Below, piece after piece: positions 1-8,474 of a stretch of 64,000 nucleotides of DNA; positions within the stretch are counted from its first letter, which is position 1; the number at the start of each line of letters is the position of its first letter. The DNA comes from AV80 sp035536995 (GTDB taxonomy: Bacteria; Verrucomicrobiota; Verrucomicrobiia; Chthoniobacterales; UBA10450): NCBI GenBank assembly GCA_035536995.1, contig DATLNB010000054.1, positions 1 through 64,000 of the forward strand. The letters run 5' to 3'. A model generated the notes under the pieces. That model worked only from the letters and a program-made list of their open reading frames with translations. It ran no database searches and was not told the origin of the DNA. The position numbers and the translations under genes are program-made.

Positions 1-318
1 ATCATGCTCGTCAGTGTGACGGAGCGGACGCGCGAGATTGGAACGCGCATGGCGGTCGGGGCTCACGGCCGCGATATCCTGACGCAGTTCCTGATCGAAG
101 CGATTTCACTCAGCGCCGTCGGCGGAATCATCGGGATCGTCATCGGAATAGTGGCGGCGAAAAGCATTGCAGCGATCAAAGGATGGCCTTCGCTCGTTTC
201 ACCGACCTCGATTGTCGTCGCGTTTTTCGTCAGCGCAGGAGTCGGCGTATTTTTCGGATTTTACCCGGCGAGGAAAGCGGCCCGCCTCGATCCGATCGAC
301 GCCCTGCGCTACGAGTAG
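1..318 (+). CDS. MacB/FtsX-type ABC transporter permease, C-terminal part
   Basis: The gene is cut by the left edge of the window, and the frame is open from base 1. The visible 105 residues are the C-terminal FtsX-like permease domain of a MacB-type exporter. They begin with the short loop VTERTREIGTRMAVGA, typical of the cytoplasmic end after a membrane helix. Two predicted membrane segments follow (about residues 32-52 and 71-89), and the protein ends with the family signature YPARKAARLDPIDALRYE. In the family this subunit works with an ABC ATPase and a periplasmic adaptor to export peptides, lipids or drugs. The ATPase is not visible because the upstream DNA lies outside the window. The stop at 316-318 converges with the next gene after only 3 bp. 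Confidence 0.9.
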   Translation: MMLVSVTERTREIGTRMAVGAHGRDILTQFLIEAISLSAVGGIIGIVIGIVAAKSIAAIKGWPSLVSPTSIVVAFFVSAGVGVFFGFYPARKAARLDPIDALRYE

Positions 319-321
319 GCG

Positions 322-1446
322 TCACAACTTCCGCTCGCGAATCCGGCGGGACGGGACCCATTCGTCCCATTTCGCGTCGTAGTCCCGGTAGTGAATCCGA
401 TGGGTGCCGTCCTTCGCTTCCAGGACGACCGCCGGGTACCACTGCTTTTTCCAAAGCACTTCCACCTTCGTTCCGGCCGCGAACTGGACGGGTTTGATCT
501 CCTCGAGATCTTCGGGCGACACCCACATGTCTTCGTCGTCCTCGTACCCAATGAAGTGGATCCGCAGTTTCTCGTCGCGCGCGTCAATGATCCGGCAGGC
601 ATACCACTCGCCTTCGCTGTCGCGCGCTTTTGCCCGCTCGCCGATGCGCGGATTCGCGAGCGGTTTTGCCGGGGCCAGGACCATGGCGGCATCGAACCCC
701 TTCGTGTGTGCGAAAGAGGAATGTTGTTCCTCGGCCGCAATCATATCGGCTTCCACGTGCGTCGCCAGCTCGACCAGGGTCACCGCGCCGTCGTGGTTCA
801 GGTCCACATAAGAAACGCCGCGGAATGCATCGAGGACAGCTTCGGTAAACGTCCAATGCTCAGTTGACGATTCGCTGGCAGCCGATGAAGTGACACAGGC
901 GTAGGCAGGACCCTTGGACTGTTTGGCGATCGCCAGCCCTGCCTGTCCCGAGTAGCAACAGTCAATGAGCCAAAGGGCACGGCCGCACTTGGTCGCATTG
1001 ATTTTGCCCGGAACGGAATTGACCGACCAGCCTTCCACGTTGCCGTCGCCCGCGTCGTAGGAAGCGAGGAAAACATCACTGCCGTCCTCGGACCGGGTGC
1101 CATGCCCCGCGTAGTAAACGATCAAGAGGTCATCGGGCCCGACCTTCTTCAATTGCTCTGAAAATGCCCGGTCGATCCGGTCCTGCGTCGCCTCCTTATC
1201 CTGGAGGTAAACGATCTGTGGCTCCGGCACGCCCTTGTCGCGGAAGAAATCGACGAGCGCCTTGTCGCGCCGATTCGCGACGGGAAAGGAACCGAACATC
1301 TCTGAGTGTTTCCAACTGAGAACGCCGACCACGAAGAGCCAGGTCTTTTGGGGCTGCCACCCGGGCTCTTTCGCTACACCCATCCGCGCCCCGAGAAGCT
1401 GGACGCTGATGAGCCCGAACAGAATCCGCAGAACCAAAACTTTCAT
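322..1446 (-). CDS. Caspase-like (C14) protease with EF-hand-like loop and two Tudor-like domains
   Basis: This 374-residue protein has a signal-like N-terminus (about 1-25). Residues 33-250 form a caspase/metacaspase-type domain, with the catalytic histidine in YYAGHG (His115) and the catalytic cysteine in DCCYSG (Cys164). An EF-hand-like loop, D-x-N-x-D-G-x-V-x-x-x-E, occupies residues 215-226. The C-terminal 110 residues hold two related modules (about 264-318 and 325-372). Both contain WYAC/WYPAV strands, a short acidic or DY turn and a W-V-S/P-S ending, as in Tudor-knot/MBT/agenet barrels. The family cleaves after Arg/Lys or Asp, often as a regulated or cell-death protease, and calcium binding is common in metacaspases. 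The substrate is unknown. It is divergent from the rhodanese gene at 1536. The caspase core is certain and the Tudor assignment is by motif reading. Confidence 0.85.
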   Translation of the reverse strand: MKVLVLRILFGLISVQLLGARMGVAKEPGWQPQKTWLFVVGVLSWKHSEMFGSFPVANRRDKALVDFFRDKGVPEPQIVYLQDKEATQDRIDRAFSEQLKKVGPDDLLIVYYAGHGTRSEDGSDVFLASYDAGDGNVEGWSVNSVPGKINATKCGRALWLIDCCYSGQAGLAIAKQSKGPAYACVTSSAASESSTEHWTFTEAVLDAFRGVSYVDLNHDGAVTLVELATHVEADMIAAEEQHSSFAHTKGFDAAMVLAPAKPLANPRIGERAKARDSEGEWYACRIIDARDEKLRIHFIGYEDDEDMWVSPEDLEEIKPVQFAAGTKVEVLWKKQWYPAVVLEAKDGTHRIHYRDYDAKWDEWVPSRRIRERKL

Positions 1447-1535
1447 TGACGCGGAAATGTAGTGGTTCGACCGGCAGTCGACCAGCCTGCCTTCGCGCGC
1501 GTTTGCGGTTTTTTACTGGAGTTCGACATTGTTGA

Positions 1536-1895
1536 GTGAATCGGTTCCAAAAACTCGTGGCGGAAGCGAAAAAGCAGATCAGCGAAATATCGCCGGCGGA
1601 AGCACAGGCGCAGGTCGAACGAGGCGATGTGGTTTTGATCGATGTGCGGGAGGAAGAAGATTGGCGGGAAGATCACGCGAAAGGAGCGAAGCATCTCAGC
1701 CGCGGAATCATTGAGCTGGAGATCGAAGAACAGGTCCCCGACCCAAAGACGCCGATCATTTGTTATTGCGGCGGAGGCAGCCGGTCCGCGCTCGTAGTGG
1801 AAAGTCTGCAGAAGATGGGCTACGAGAATGTGCGCTCGCTGGCCGGCGGGTTCCGGTCCTGGAAGGAATCGGGTCTGCCGAGCGCCGAGGCATAG
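1536..1895 (+). CDS. Rhodanese-like sulfurtransferase, single domain
   Basis: This 119-residue protein starts at GTG 1536. One rhodanese domain covers about residues 14-112. It has the strand LIDVREEEDW, the active-site loop CGGGSR with the persulfide cysteine at residue 78, and the closing LAGGFRSWKESGLP. The six-residue loop is that of sulfur-transferring rhodaneses. No signal peptide is visible, so it should be cytoplasmic. It is transcribed alone, divergent from the caspase-like gene and convergent (10 bp) with the ABC-2 permease. The acceptor of the sulfur cannot be inferred from context. Confidence 0.9.
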   Translation: MNRFQKLVAEAKKQISEISPAEAQAQVERGDVVLIDVREEEDWREDHAKGAKHLSRGIIELEIEEQVPDPKTPIICYCGGGSRSALVVESLQKMGYENVRSLAGGFRSWKESGLPSAEA

Positions 1896-1905
1896 ACGAG
1901 TGCCG

Positions 1906-2706
1906 TTATCCCCCCACTGCCTGATAATGCCCAAGCCCGCGCCGCCACATTTGATGGGCGGCCGCCCAGGTCACCAAGGCCCAGCCGGCCTGGATTATCA
2001 GAGCCTGAAACATTTCCGGTCCGCGCAGGCGTTCCATGAAAATCGCGATCGGGCAAAAGAGCTCGTAATAAAACGGGAGCCATTTCAGCGCCGCCTGGAC
2101 CATGGGCGGCATCATATCGACGGGAAACATCTGGCCGCCGAGGAAGTATTCGAATGAGTAAACGATGAAGACGATCGTCGAGATCTCGAGAATCCAGAAC
2201 GCGAAGAGAGCGATCGTGTAGGTGATGAAAAACTGGATCAAACCGGACATGAGGAGCGAGAGAAACGCGCATACCCAGGTGATGACGTCGGCCGGTGCCG
2301 AAAGGTATTCCCGGAAATAGAACAGGATGAGCGCGACCGGCGGGATGGTCACGGCGGTGAAGACGAGGCGGCCGCTCAGGAAAATGCTGAACCGATAAGC
2401 GAGATAGTTGAGCGGTTTGGTCAGGAAAGAATTGATCTGGCCTTCTCGAATGTCGGAAGCGATCTGCCATTCGTCTTCGGTGGGCGTCACGAGATTCGAG
2501 ACGACGATCGTGAGCAGATAGTAATAGATCATCGAACCATAGGTGTAGCCGTTCATGCCTCCGCCCGGTTCATTGAACACGGCACGCCATAGGAAGACCG
2601 TCCCTGCCAGCGGGATCAGGCCGAAGATGGCGCGCAAAAAATAGTTCCACCGGTACACGAACGTGTTTTGCAGCCCGAGGTTGAAAACGGTCAGGTATTT
2701 CTTCAT
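1906..2706 (-). CDS. ABC-2 family transporter permease
   Basis: This 266-residue integral membrane protein has about six hydrophobic segments. It contains the hallmark loop TPTEDEWQIASDIREGQI, which resembles the gate-facing loop of the ABC-2 permeases formerly grouped as DUF990. The ATG at 2706-2704 overlaps the stop of the preceding gene by one base (TGATG), so the start is set by translational coupling rather than by the longer open frame upstream. No ABC ATPase or second permease is found next to it. It would therefore have to work with an ATPase encoded elsewhere. The substrate is unknown. Confidence 0.85.
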   Translation of the reverse strand: MKKYLTVFNLGLQNTFVYRWNYFLRAIFGLIPLAGTVFLWRAVFNEPGGGMNGYTYGSMIYYYLLTIVVSNLVTPTEDEWQIASDIREGQINSFLTKPLNYLAYRFSIFLSGRLVFTAVTIPPVALILFYFREYLSAPADVITWVCAFLSLLMSGLIQFFITYTIALFAFWILEISTIVFIVYSFEYFLGGQMFPVDMMPPMVQAALKWLPFYYELFCPIAIFMERLRGPEMFQALIIQAGWALVTWAAAHQMWRRGLGHYQAVGG

Positions 2707-3323
2707 CAGGTCGGCTGACGTTGGCGAAGCGTCTCCAGGCTTCGATCGTGCATCCTGGAAAGGAAAAGGAGTGCGGCGCAGGCACCGGCGAGGGCAAGGC
2801 ACATGTCGATTTGAGTGTCCCAGACATCGCCCTGGGTCCCCAGGAAATCGTTAGCGGCGCCTCCGCTGATCATGGCAGCCCACCATTCGATCAGTTCGTA
2901 GAAGGCGCTGATCGCGAGACAAATGGAAATCACGACGAACGCTAGCCAGCGTCTTCGCTTTAAAACATCGAGACGCAAGAGAAACTCACGGGCAATGACC
3001 GCAGGAACGAATCCCTGCATCAGGTGCCCCAGGCGATCGTAATGATTGCGTTCCCATCCGAAAACGGGCCGAAGCCAGTCGAACACGGGAACCCGCGCAT
3101 AGGTGTAATGGCCGCCCACGCAAAGTACGCAGATGTGAAGTGCAATCAGGATGTAGGCGAGGTTGGTGAGCGGGAAGCGGCGATAAGTAACGCAGAGCAA
3201 GACGAGCGCTACGAGAGCCGGAGACACTTCCAGCCACCAGGTGAAATAATCGTGCGGCTGCCAGCCAGACCAGGCGATTACGGTCGCGACAATCGCGAGG
3301 AGCCCAAGGTGAAAACGACTCAT
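2706..3323 (-). CDS. DUF2238/YjdF-like inner-membrane protein
   Basis: This 205-residue membrane protein has about five to six hydrophobic helices. It carries the pattern RNHYDRLGHLMQGFVPA followed by the acidic AFYELIEWW and FLGTQGDVWDTQID stretches. The conserved His, Asp and Glu residues in and near membrane segments are the fingerprint of the YjdF/DUF2238 family, whose function is not established. The ATG at 3323 overlaps the pdxA stop by four bases (ATGA) and its own stop overlaps the ABC-2 permease start. It therefore sits in the middle of a translationally coupled run. The longer upstream open frame is an antisense shadow inside pdxA. Confidence 0.85.
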   Translation of the reverse strand: MSRFHLGLLAIVATVIAWSGWQPHDYFTWWLEVSPALVALVLLCVTYRRFPLTNLAYILIALHICVLCVGGHYTYARVPVFDWLRPVFGWERNHYDRLGHLMQGFVPAVIAREFLLRLDVLKRRRWLAFVVISICLAISAFYELIEWWAAMISGGAANDFLGTQGDVWDTQIDMCLALAGACAALLFLSRMHDRSLETLRQRQPT

Positions 3324-4198
3324 TTTTTCAACGCTAGCTCCACGGCGAGATTGATCGCCGCGATCATGCTGTCTGCACGTGCGATATTTTTCCCGGCGAT
3401 CTCGAATGCGGTGCCGTGGTCGGGACTGGTCCGCGGGAAGGGGAGCCCGAGCGTGACGTTCACGCCTTCGTGAAAGGCGTGAAGCTTTAGCGGAATCAAA
3501 CCCTGGTCGTGGTACATGCAGAGAACGCCATCCCATTGGCCCTCAGCCGCGTGGTGAAAGATTGTGTCTGGCGAGAAAGGACCGCGGAAGATTGCAGATT
3601 TCCGATTGCCGATTTCAGATTGGAGATGTTGAACTGCGGGTTCGATGATTTCGATTTCTTCGCGGCCGAGAGCTCCGGATTCGCCGGCATGTGGATTTAG
3701 GCCGGCGACGGCGATCCGTGGAGTTGCGACGCCGCGTTGTCGGAGGAAGTCGTGGAGGAGCGAGCCCACTCGCACTATCTCCGCTGTTCGCAACGCCTGG
3801 GGGACTTCTCGGAGCGGCAGGTGGACCGTAACAAGTGCGACCGTCAAGCGACTTCCTGTCAGGAGCATGGCGAAATTGTCGACACCGCAGCGGCTGGCAA
3901 AGAATTCGGTCTGGCCCGGAAACTCAAAACCGATTCGGTACATGCGCGCCTTATTGATAGGGCCGGTCACGACGGCGTCGAGCTCGCCGTCCAAGGCCAT
4001 GCGAGCCGCTTCTTCGAGCGCAGCGAAGGCTGCTCGCGCCGTGGCCTCAGTGGGCTGGCCTAACGAGCAATCGCTCTTCGGGCCGATAATCGAGTACTGA
4101 GCGTCGGTCGAAAGACGACCGGAACCGAGCGCGGCTTGAACAATCTCAGGACCAATCCCCGCCTGGTCGCCGAGGGTGATGCCGATGCGACAGCTCAT
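3320..4198 (-). CDS. pdxA: 4-hydroxythreonine-4-phosphate dehydrogenase
   Basis: PdxA oxidises 4-phosphohydroxy-L-threonine in pyridoxal-phosphate synthesis. The 292-residue protein has the N-terminal glycine motif (residues 10-18, here GDQAGIGPE where most members have Pro), the VTGPINKA motif, and the three metal-ligand histidines in VTVHLPLR, LNPHAGE and SPDHGTA. The start MSCRIGITLGD is chosen over the ATG five codons upstream because homologues begin there. An insertion of about five residues within QSEIGNRKSAIF is encoded by a degenerate 7-bp tandem repeat (3587-3621). It precedes the conserved GP-x-x-x-DT-[IL]-F strand. The gene follows surA as in E. coli, but ksgA is not next. Confidence 0.95.
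   Translation of the reverse strand: MSCRIGITLGDQAGIGPEIVQAALGSGRLSTDAQYSIIGPKSDCSLGQPTEATARAAFAALEEAARMALDGELDAVVTGPINKARMYRIGFEFPGQTEFFASRCGVDNFAMLLTGSRLTVALVTVHLPLREVPQALRTAEIVRVGSLLHDFLRQRGVATPRIAVAGLNPHAGESGALGREEIEIIEPAVQHLQSEIGNRKSAIFRGPFSPDTIFHHAAEGQWDGVLCMYHDQGLIPLKLHAFHEGVNVTLGLPFPRTSPDHGTAFEIAGKNIARADSMIAAINLAVELALKK
3587..3621. repeat. Degenerate 7-bp tandem repeat inside pdxA
   Basis: Five consecutive 7-bp units of the form nnnGATT read gaagatt, gcagatt, tccgatt, gccgatt and tcagatt. On the coding strand they specify the pdxA segment around QSEIGNRKSAIF. Sequences of this kind normally lie between genes in many environmental bacteria; here they are in frame. Confidence 0.75.
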
Positions 4199-4258
4199 CG
4201 CGCAGTGTCCCAAACGGGGACAGGAGCCGCAAGGCTTCTCGGCCGCAGCGGCGGAAGA

Positions 4259-5242
4259 TCAGAAAGTGCGGATGTAGGCCTTTTGCCGCAGGCCCGCCAG
4301 CCAGACTTCGGCCTGACGCATCGTCTCTTCCTGCATCAGCTTCTTTTCGATTTCAGGACGGAGCTTGGCAAATGACGGAGTGTCGCCGCCACGTTTCTCT
4401 TCGACCTTCAGAATGTAATAGTTTGTGCCGAGTTCGATGACGTGGCTAACCCGTCCGGAGGGCAGGTTGAACGCCACCTTCTCCAGCGCCGGCGCGAGAG
4501 TCTTGCGCTCGATCCAGCCCCAATCGCCGCCCGAATCCCGAGTAGCGTCTTCAGAGTACATCTGGGCCATGCGATCGAACGGCGCGCCGTCGGCCAGCTT
4601 TCCGAGAATTTCCTCGGCGACCGCTTTCTGGGCGGCGGAATTACCTTCGGCGGCGCGGGTCGGGATCATGATGAGCCGTAATTTCACCTGTTCCTTGGCG
4701 GTGAATTCCGACTTATGCTTCTGGTAATACTCCATCACCTTGGTCGGTGAGACAGTCGTGACTGGCTTGACGTTTTTGCCGCGCATCGCCGCCACGATGA
4801 TCTTTTCCATCTCGAGCCTCTTGAACTCGGTCAGCGAATAATTCTGCGCCTGGAGGGTTTTGATAAAGGTGGCGCGATCGCCGCCGAATTCTTCACGGAT
4901 GATCTCGTTGACCCGTTCTTCCACAAAATGTCCGGGAAGCTCGAACTTCTCCTTGTGGAAAGCCTGGACGATCAGTTGGCGGTCGATGAGGTCTTTGAGC
5001 GCGGCGTCCCGCGCGGCGGTAATCTGTTTCTCTAATTCAGGACCCCGAAACTGACTGCGGAGCAGGCGCTCCCGAGGCGCGGAAAGGCCGCGGACCTGCG
5101 AATAGGTGATGATGTCGCCATTGACGATCGCAGCGATACCGTCAATCACGCGGGCTTCATCCTGGGCGAGGGCAGCGTGGCCGAGGGGGGACGCCAGCAG
5201 GACTGTGCCTGCGAGGGCGGCGGCGAAGAAGGGTCGAATCAT
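4259..5242 (-). CDS. surA: SurA-like periplasmic peptidyl-prolyl isomerase/chaperone
   Basis: This 327-residue protein has a signal peptide (about 1-27, ending HAALAQ). The SurA N-terminal chaperone domain follows, starting VIDGIAAIVNGDIITYSQV, and then one parvulin domain (about 180-280) with the signatures AEEILGKLADGAPFDRMA, YSEDATRDSGGDWGWIER and HVIELGTNYYILKVEEKR. Classical SurA has two parvulin domains; this one has a single domain. It should assist folding of outer-membrane proteins. It starts 4 bp after the mfd stop and is 60 bp upstream of pdxA, preserving the widespread surA-pdxA order. Confidence 0.88.
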   Translation of the reverse strand: MIRPFFAAALAGTVLLASPLGHAALAQDEARVIDGIAAIVNGDIITYSQVRGLSAPRERLLRSQFRGPELEKQITAARDAALKDLIDRQLIVQAFHKEKFELPGHFVEERVNEIIREEFGGDRATFIKTLQAQNYSLTEFKRLEMEKIIVAAMRGKNVKPVTTVSPTKVMEYYQKHKSEFTAKEQVKLRLIMIPTRAAEGNSAAQKAVAEEILGKLADGAPFDRMAQMYSEDATRDSGGDWGWIERKTLAPALEKVAFNLPSGRVSHVIELGTNYYILKVEEKRGGDTPSFAKLRPEIEKKLMQEETMRQAEVWLAGLRQKAYIRTF

Positions 5243-5246
5243 GCGA

Positions 5247-8200
5247 TTAAATATTCCGGATCAATTCCAAAACTTCAGTGAGTTGGCGCTCGATCCTATC
5301 GGTACTTATGCGAGGGAATTTGCCTCCGACAAGTATAAAATCCCCGCGGCGAGTGAGCATTAGCTTCCGTTCGCGCACCTCGACTCGGGCGAGGTGGGCA
5401 CGGGCCGCGGCGAGCTTGATTTCGCTGAGAATGAGCAGGTTGTCAACCGCCGTTGGAAACTTGCCGAAGCGATCGCGCCACTCCTTCCGCAGCCGGTCGA
5501 GCTGCTCCCGGGTCGTAACCTCGGCCAGATAACGATACGCCTGGATGCGCAGGGTGGGATCAGTGACGTAGCTGGTTGGGATAAAGGCAGGCACCCGGTG
5601 TTCCGCGCCAAGCCTGATGAATTCGGCTTCATTTGTGGCGACGAAATCCAGCCGAACGTCCACCTCGAGGCGCGCCCGGCTCTTCTCGCCCTTGAGCTGC
5701 CCAACGGCCTGTTTCAGGAGCTGGCAGTAAAGGTCAAACCCGACCGCCATGATATGCCCGCTCTGGGCGGTGCCCAGAATGCTTCCGGCGCCGCGGATTT
5801 CCAGGTCCCGCATCGCGATCCGAAAGCCGGCGCCTAACGAGCTGTATTGCTTGATGGCGTTGATTCTCTTGCGCGCGGCGCCCACCGTCATCATCTCGCG
5901 CGGCAACATCAGGTAAGCGTAAGCCTTGTGTTCCGCGCGGCCGACGCGGCCCCGCAGCTGGTAGAGATCGGCCAGACCGAAGCGGTCAGCCCGGTCGATG
6001 ATGATCGTATTCGCATTCGGGATATCGAGACCGCTCTCGATGATCGTTGTGCAAACGAGGACGTCGATTTTACCGGAAACGAAGCGGTCCATGACCGACT
6101 CCAACTCGTCGGCGTCCATCTGGCCGTGACCGAATTCCACCCGGGCCCGGGGACAAAGCTCCGCGATCTTGTCGCGCATTTTTTCGATCGACTGGACCCG
6201 GTTATGTAGAAAATAGACCTGGCCCTGCCGGTCGAGCTCGCGGTTGATTGCGTCCCGAATGATCCGCTCATCGTAACCGCAAACAACCGTTTCTACGGGC
6301 AGGCGGTTGAGGGGCGGGGTCTCGATTGTGGACATGTCTTTAACGCCGACAAGGGAGAGATAGAGGGTGCGCGGGATCGGGGTGGCCGAAAGAGTGAGAA
6401 CATCGACGAGCTTGAAGAGCTCCTTGAACTTCTCCTTGTGCAGGACCCCGAAGCGCTGCTCCTCGTCGATTACGACAAGCCCGAGATCCTTGAAGATGAC
6501 GTCGCCCGAGATAAGGCGGTGCGTCCCGATAACTATGTCCACACCGCCTTCGCGAAGCAGCTCCAGAACTTTGCGCTGCTCACTTGGGGAGCGGAACCGG
6601 CTCAGCATTTCAGTTCGCACCGGATAATCGAGCATCCGTTGCCGGAACGTTTCAAAATGCTGTTGCGCGAGAACCGTGGTCGGGGCCAGGACCGCGACCT
6701 GTTTGCCTTCCATGACCGCTTTGAAGGCGGCGCGGATAGCAACCTCCGTTTTTCCAAACCCGACGTCTCCACAGATGAGGCGGTCCATGGAGCGCGGCCG
6801 TTCCATGTCCTGTTTGGTGGCCGTGATCGCCGTGAGCTGATCCGGTGTTTCGCGAAATGGAAATGAGTGCTCGAACTCGCGTTGCCATTTCGTGTCCGGA
6901 CCAAAGGCGTGGCCGATCTGCGTTTCGCGCTCGGCTTGGACGGCGAGCATTTTGCCGGCGTAATCAAAAATTGACGCTGCCGCATTTTTTTTGGCGCGGG
7001 CCCACTTCGCGTCGGCCAGCGAGCTGAGGGGCGGTGATTTTTTACCTACGCCGACGTAGCGCGAGACGAGATACGCCTGTTCGAGCGGAACGTAGAGGCG
7101 CGCGTCATTTGCGAATTCCAGGGCTAGCGCTTCCTGCATCTCGCCGGAGGGCGAGGGGACCCGCGTCAGCTGGAGAAATCGGCCAACACCATGCTCGAGG
7201 TGAACGACAAGGTCGCCTTCGTTGAGCTCGCTGAAATCGATCTGGGCCCGGTTACGGCTGAGTTGTTCCGCGCGCTGGAGGCGCCGTCTCCCATGGGTTG
7301 TATATCGGCCGAAGAGCTCGGCGCCCGAGAGCACTACCAGCTTTCCGTCGGGAAACACGAAGCCCCGAGGGAGTGTTCCTTCGAGCAATTCAACGCCAAC
7401 GATGGCTTCCCCCATGATCTCGCGAAACCGCTCGATCTCGCCTTCCGTTTGAAAATAAATGACGATGCGAAACGCACCGGCCCGCCAATCGCGGAGCCGG
7501 GCGGCGAACTGGCTGCGCTTCGCTTCAACCAGCATGAAGTCGCCGACGGCGAAATCGCCAACGTCGCAGTCATCGAAGGCGCCCCGAAAATCTTCCGGCT
7601 CATCCCCGCCCAGCCACCCTTCGCCAACGAGGACAGCAGCAGCGGTATCGCCTTCCTCGGGCTGAATCGCGAGCTGCAGATGGGGAGCCGCGACGTAATC
7701 CCGCACCGTCCCAGTCTGATGCTCGGCCGCCTCCAGAAGGACCTCAACGCTCTGGAGGTTTCGAACCGAGGTCTGGGTGTCGACATCGAATTCGCGAAGC
7801 GATTCTACGTCATCGCCAAAGTACTCGATGCGGATGGGCCGCGGGGCCTGCCATGAAAAGAGATCGAGAATTCCACCGCGGACCGCGAATTGTCCACGGA
7901 TCGTGACCTGCGGGACGCGCTCGTAGCCGGTGGCCACGAGTGACTCGATGATGCGCTCGAGCGGATTCTGTTTTCCGCGGCGCAGAACCAGTACTGCCGC
8001 ATTGAGCGAGGCTGGGTCGGGCGCTGGTTGATCGAGCGCGGCCCGAGTGGCGACGATGAGATGCGCGCCTTTCTCGCGTTGCACGCGATTGAGCAGAGCG
8101 AGACGCTCAGCCGCGATTTCTGGATCAGGGAGGATATTTTCGACCGCCGCAATTTCGGCTTCCGGAAGAAAAAGAGCATCCGGCCGCCAATTCAGGAGGC

Positions 8201-8426
8201 TTTCGTAGAGAAGCTCCTGAGAACGGATGTTTGGGCACAGGACCCAAAGCGTCTTTGAAATCGCAGCGGAGAGCGCCGCAATCAGGAGAGACTGGGCCGG
8301 CTCGGCGACGTGAGAAAAGGCGACCGGGCGTAATCCTCCAGCGATCTCGCGGATTTTCTCCGAGATCGGTTCAGCCTGTGCAACGATGGAAGGAAGTTGA
8401 TCGCGGGACGATTCTTCCACCGGCAA
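5247..8426 (-). CDS. mfd: Transcription-repair coupling factor
   Basis: Mfd removes RNA polymerase stalled at DNA lesions and recruits UvrA. The 1059-residue protein has a UvrB-like N-terminal region (about 25-330) and the RNA-polymerase interaction domain starting near residue 398 (LNEGDLVVHLEHGVGRF). The RecG-type translocase follows, with Walker A GDVGFGKT (553-560), the DEEQ box (654-657) and SATPIPRTLY (about 680). A TRCF C-terminal domain of about 110 residues closes it. It is slightly shorter than the usual 1100-1150 residues, the difference being in the N-terminal region. It lies 48 bp after the DAHP synthase gene and 4 bp before surA, which suggests an operon. Confidence 0.97.
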   Translation of the reverse strand: MPVEESSRDQLPSIVAQAEPISEKIREIAGGLRPVAFSHVAEPAQSLLIAALSAAISKTLWVLCPNIRSQELLYESLLNWRPDALFLPEAEIAAVENILPDPEIAAERLALLNRVQREKGAHLIVATRAALDQPAPDPASLNAAVLVLRRGKQNPLERIIESLVATGYERVPQVTIRGQFAVRGGILDLFSWQAPRPIRIEYFGDDVESLREFDVDTQTSVRNLQSVEVLLEAAEHQTGTVRDYVAAPHLQLAIQPEEGDTAAAVLVGEGWLGGDEPEDFRGAFDDCDVGDFAVGDFMLVEAKRSQFAARLRDWRAGAFRIVIYFQTEGEIERFREIMGEAIVGVELLEGTLPRGFVFPDGKLVVLSGAELFGRYTTHGRRRLQRAEQLSRNRAQIDFSELNEGDLVVHLEHGVGRFLQLTRVPSPSGEMQEALALEFANDARLYVPLEQAYLVSRYVGVGKKSPPLSSLADAKWARAKKNAAASIFDYAGKMLAVQAERETQIGHAFGPDTKWQREFEHSFPFRETPDQLTAITATKQDMERPRSMDRLICGDVGFGKTEVAIRAAFKAVMEGKQVAVLAPTTVLAQQHFETFRQRMLDYPVRTEMLSRFRSPSEQRKVLELLREGGVDIVIGTHRLISGDVIFKDLGLVVIDEEQRFGVLHKEKFKELFKLVDVLTLSATPIPRTLYLSLVGVKDMSTIETPPLNRLPVETVVCGYDERIIRDAINRELDRQGQVYFLHNRVQSIEKMRDKIAELCPRARVEFGHGQMDADELESVMDRFVSGKIDVLVCTTIIESGLDIPNANTIIIDRADRFGLADLYQLRGRVGRAEHKAYAYLMLPREMMTVGAARKRINAIKQYSSLGAGFRIAMRDLEIRGAGSILGTAQSGHIMAVGFDLYCQLLKQAVGQLKGEKSRARLEVDVRLDFVATNEAEFIRLGAEHRVPAFIPTSYVTDPTLRIQAYRYLAEVTTREQLDRLRKEWRDRFGKFPTAVDNLLILSEIKLAAARAHLARVEVRERKLMLTRRGDFILVGGKFPRISTDRIERQLTEVLELIRNI

Positions 8427-8474
8427 TGGTTCGCCGGATCGGGAGGAACTTCAAACGATCCCGCGGGAACGCCC

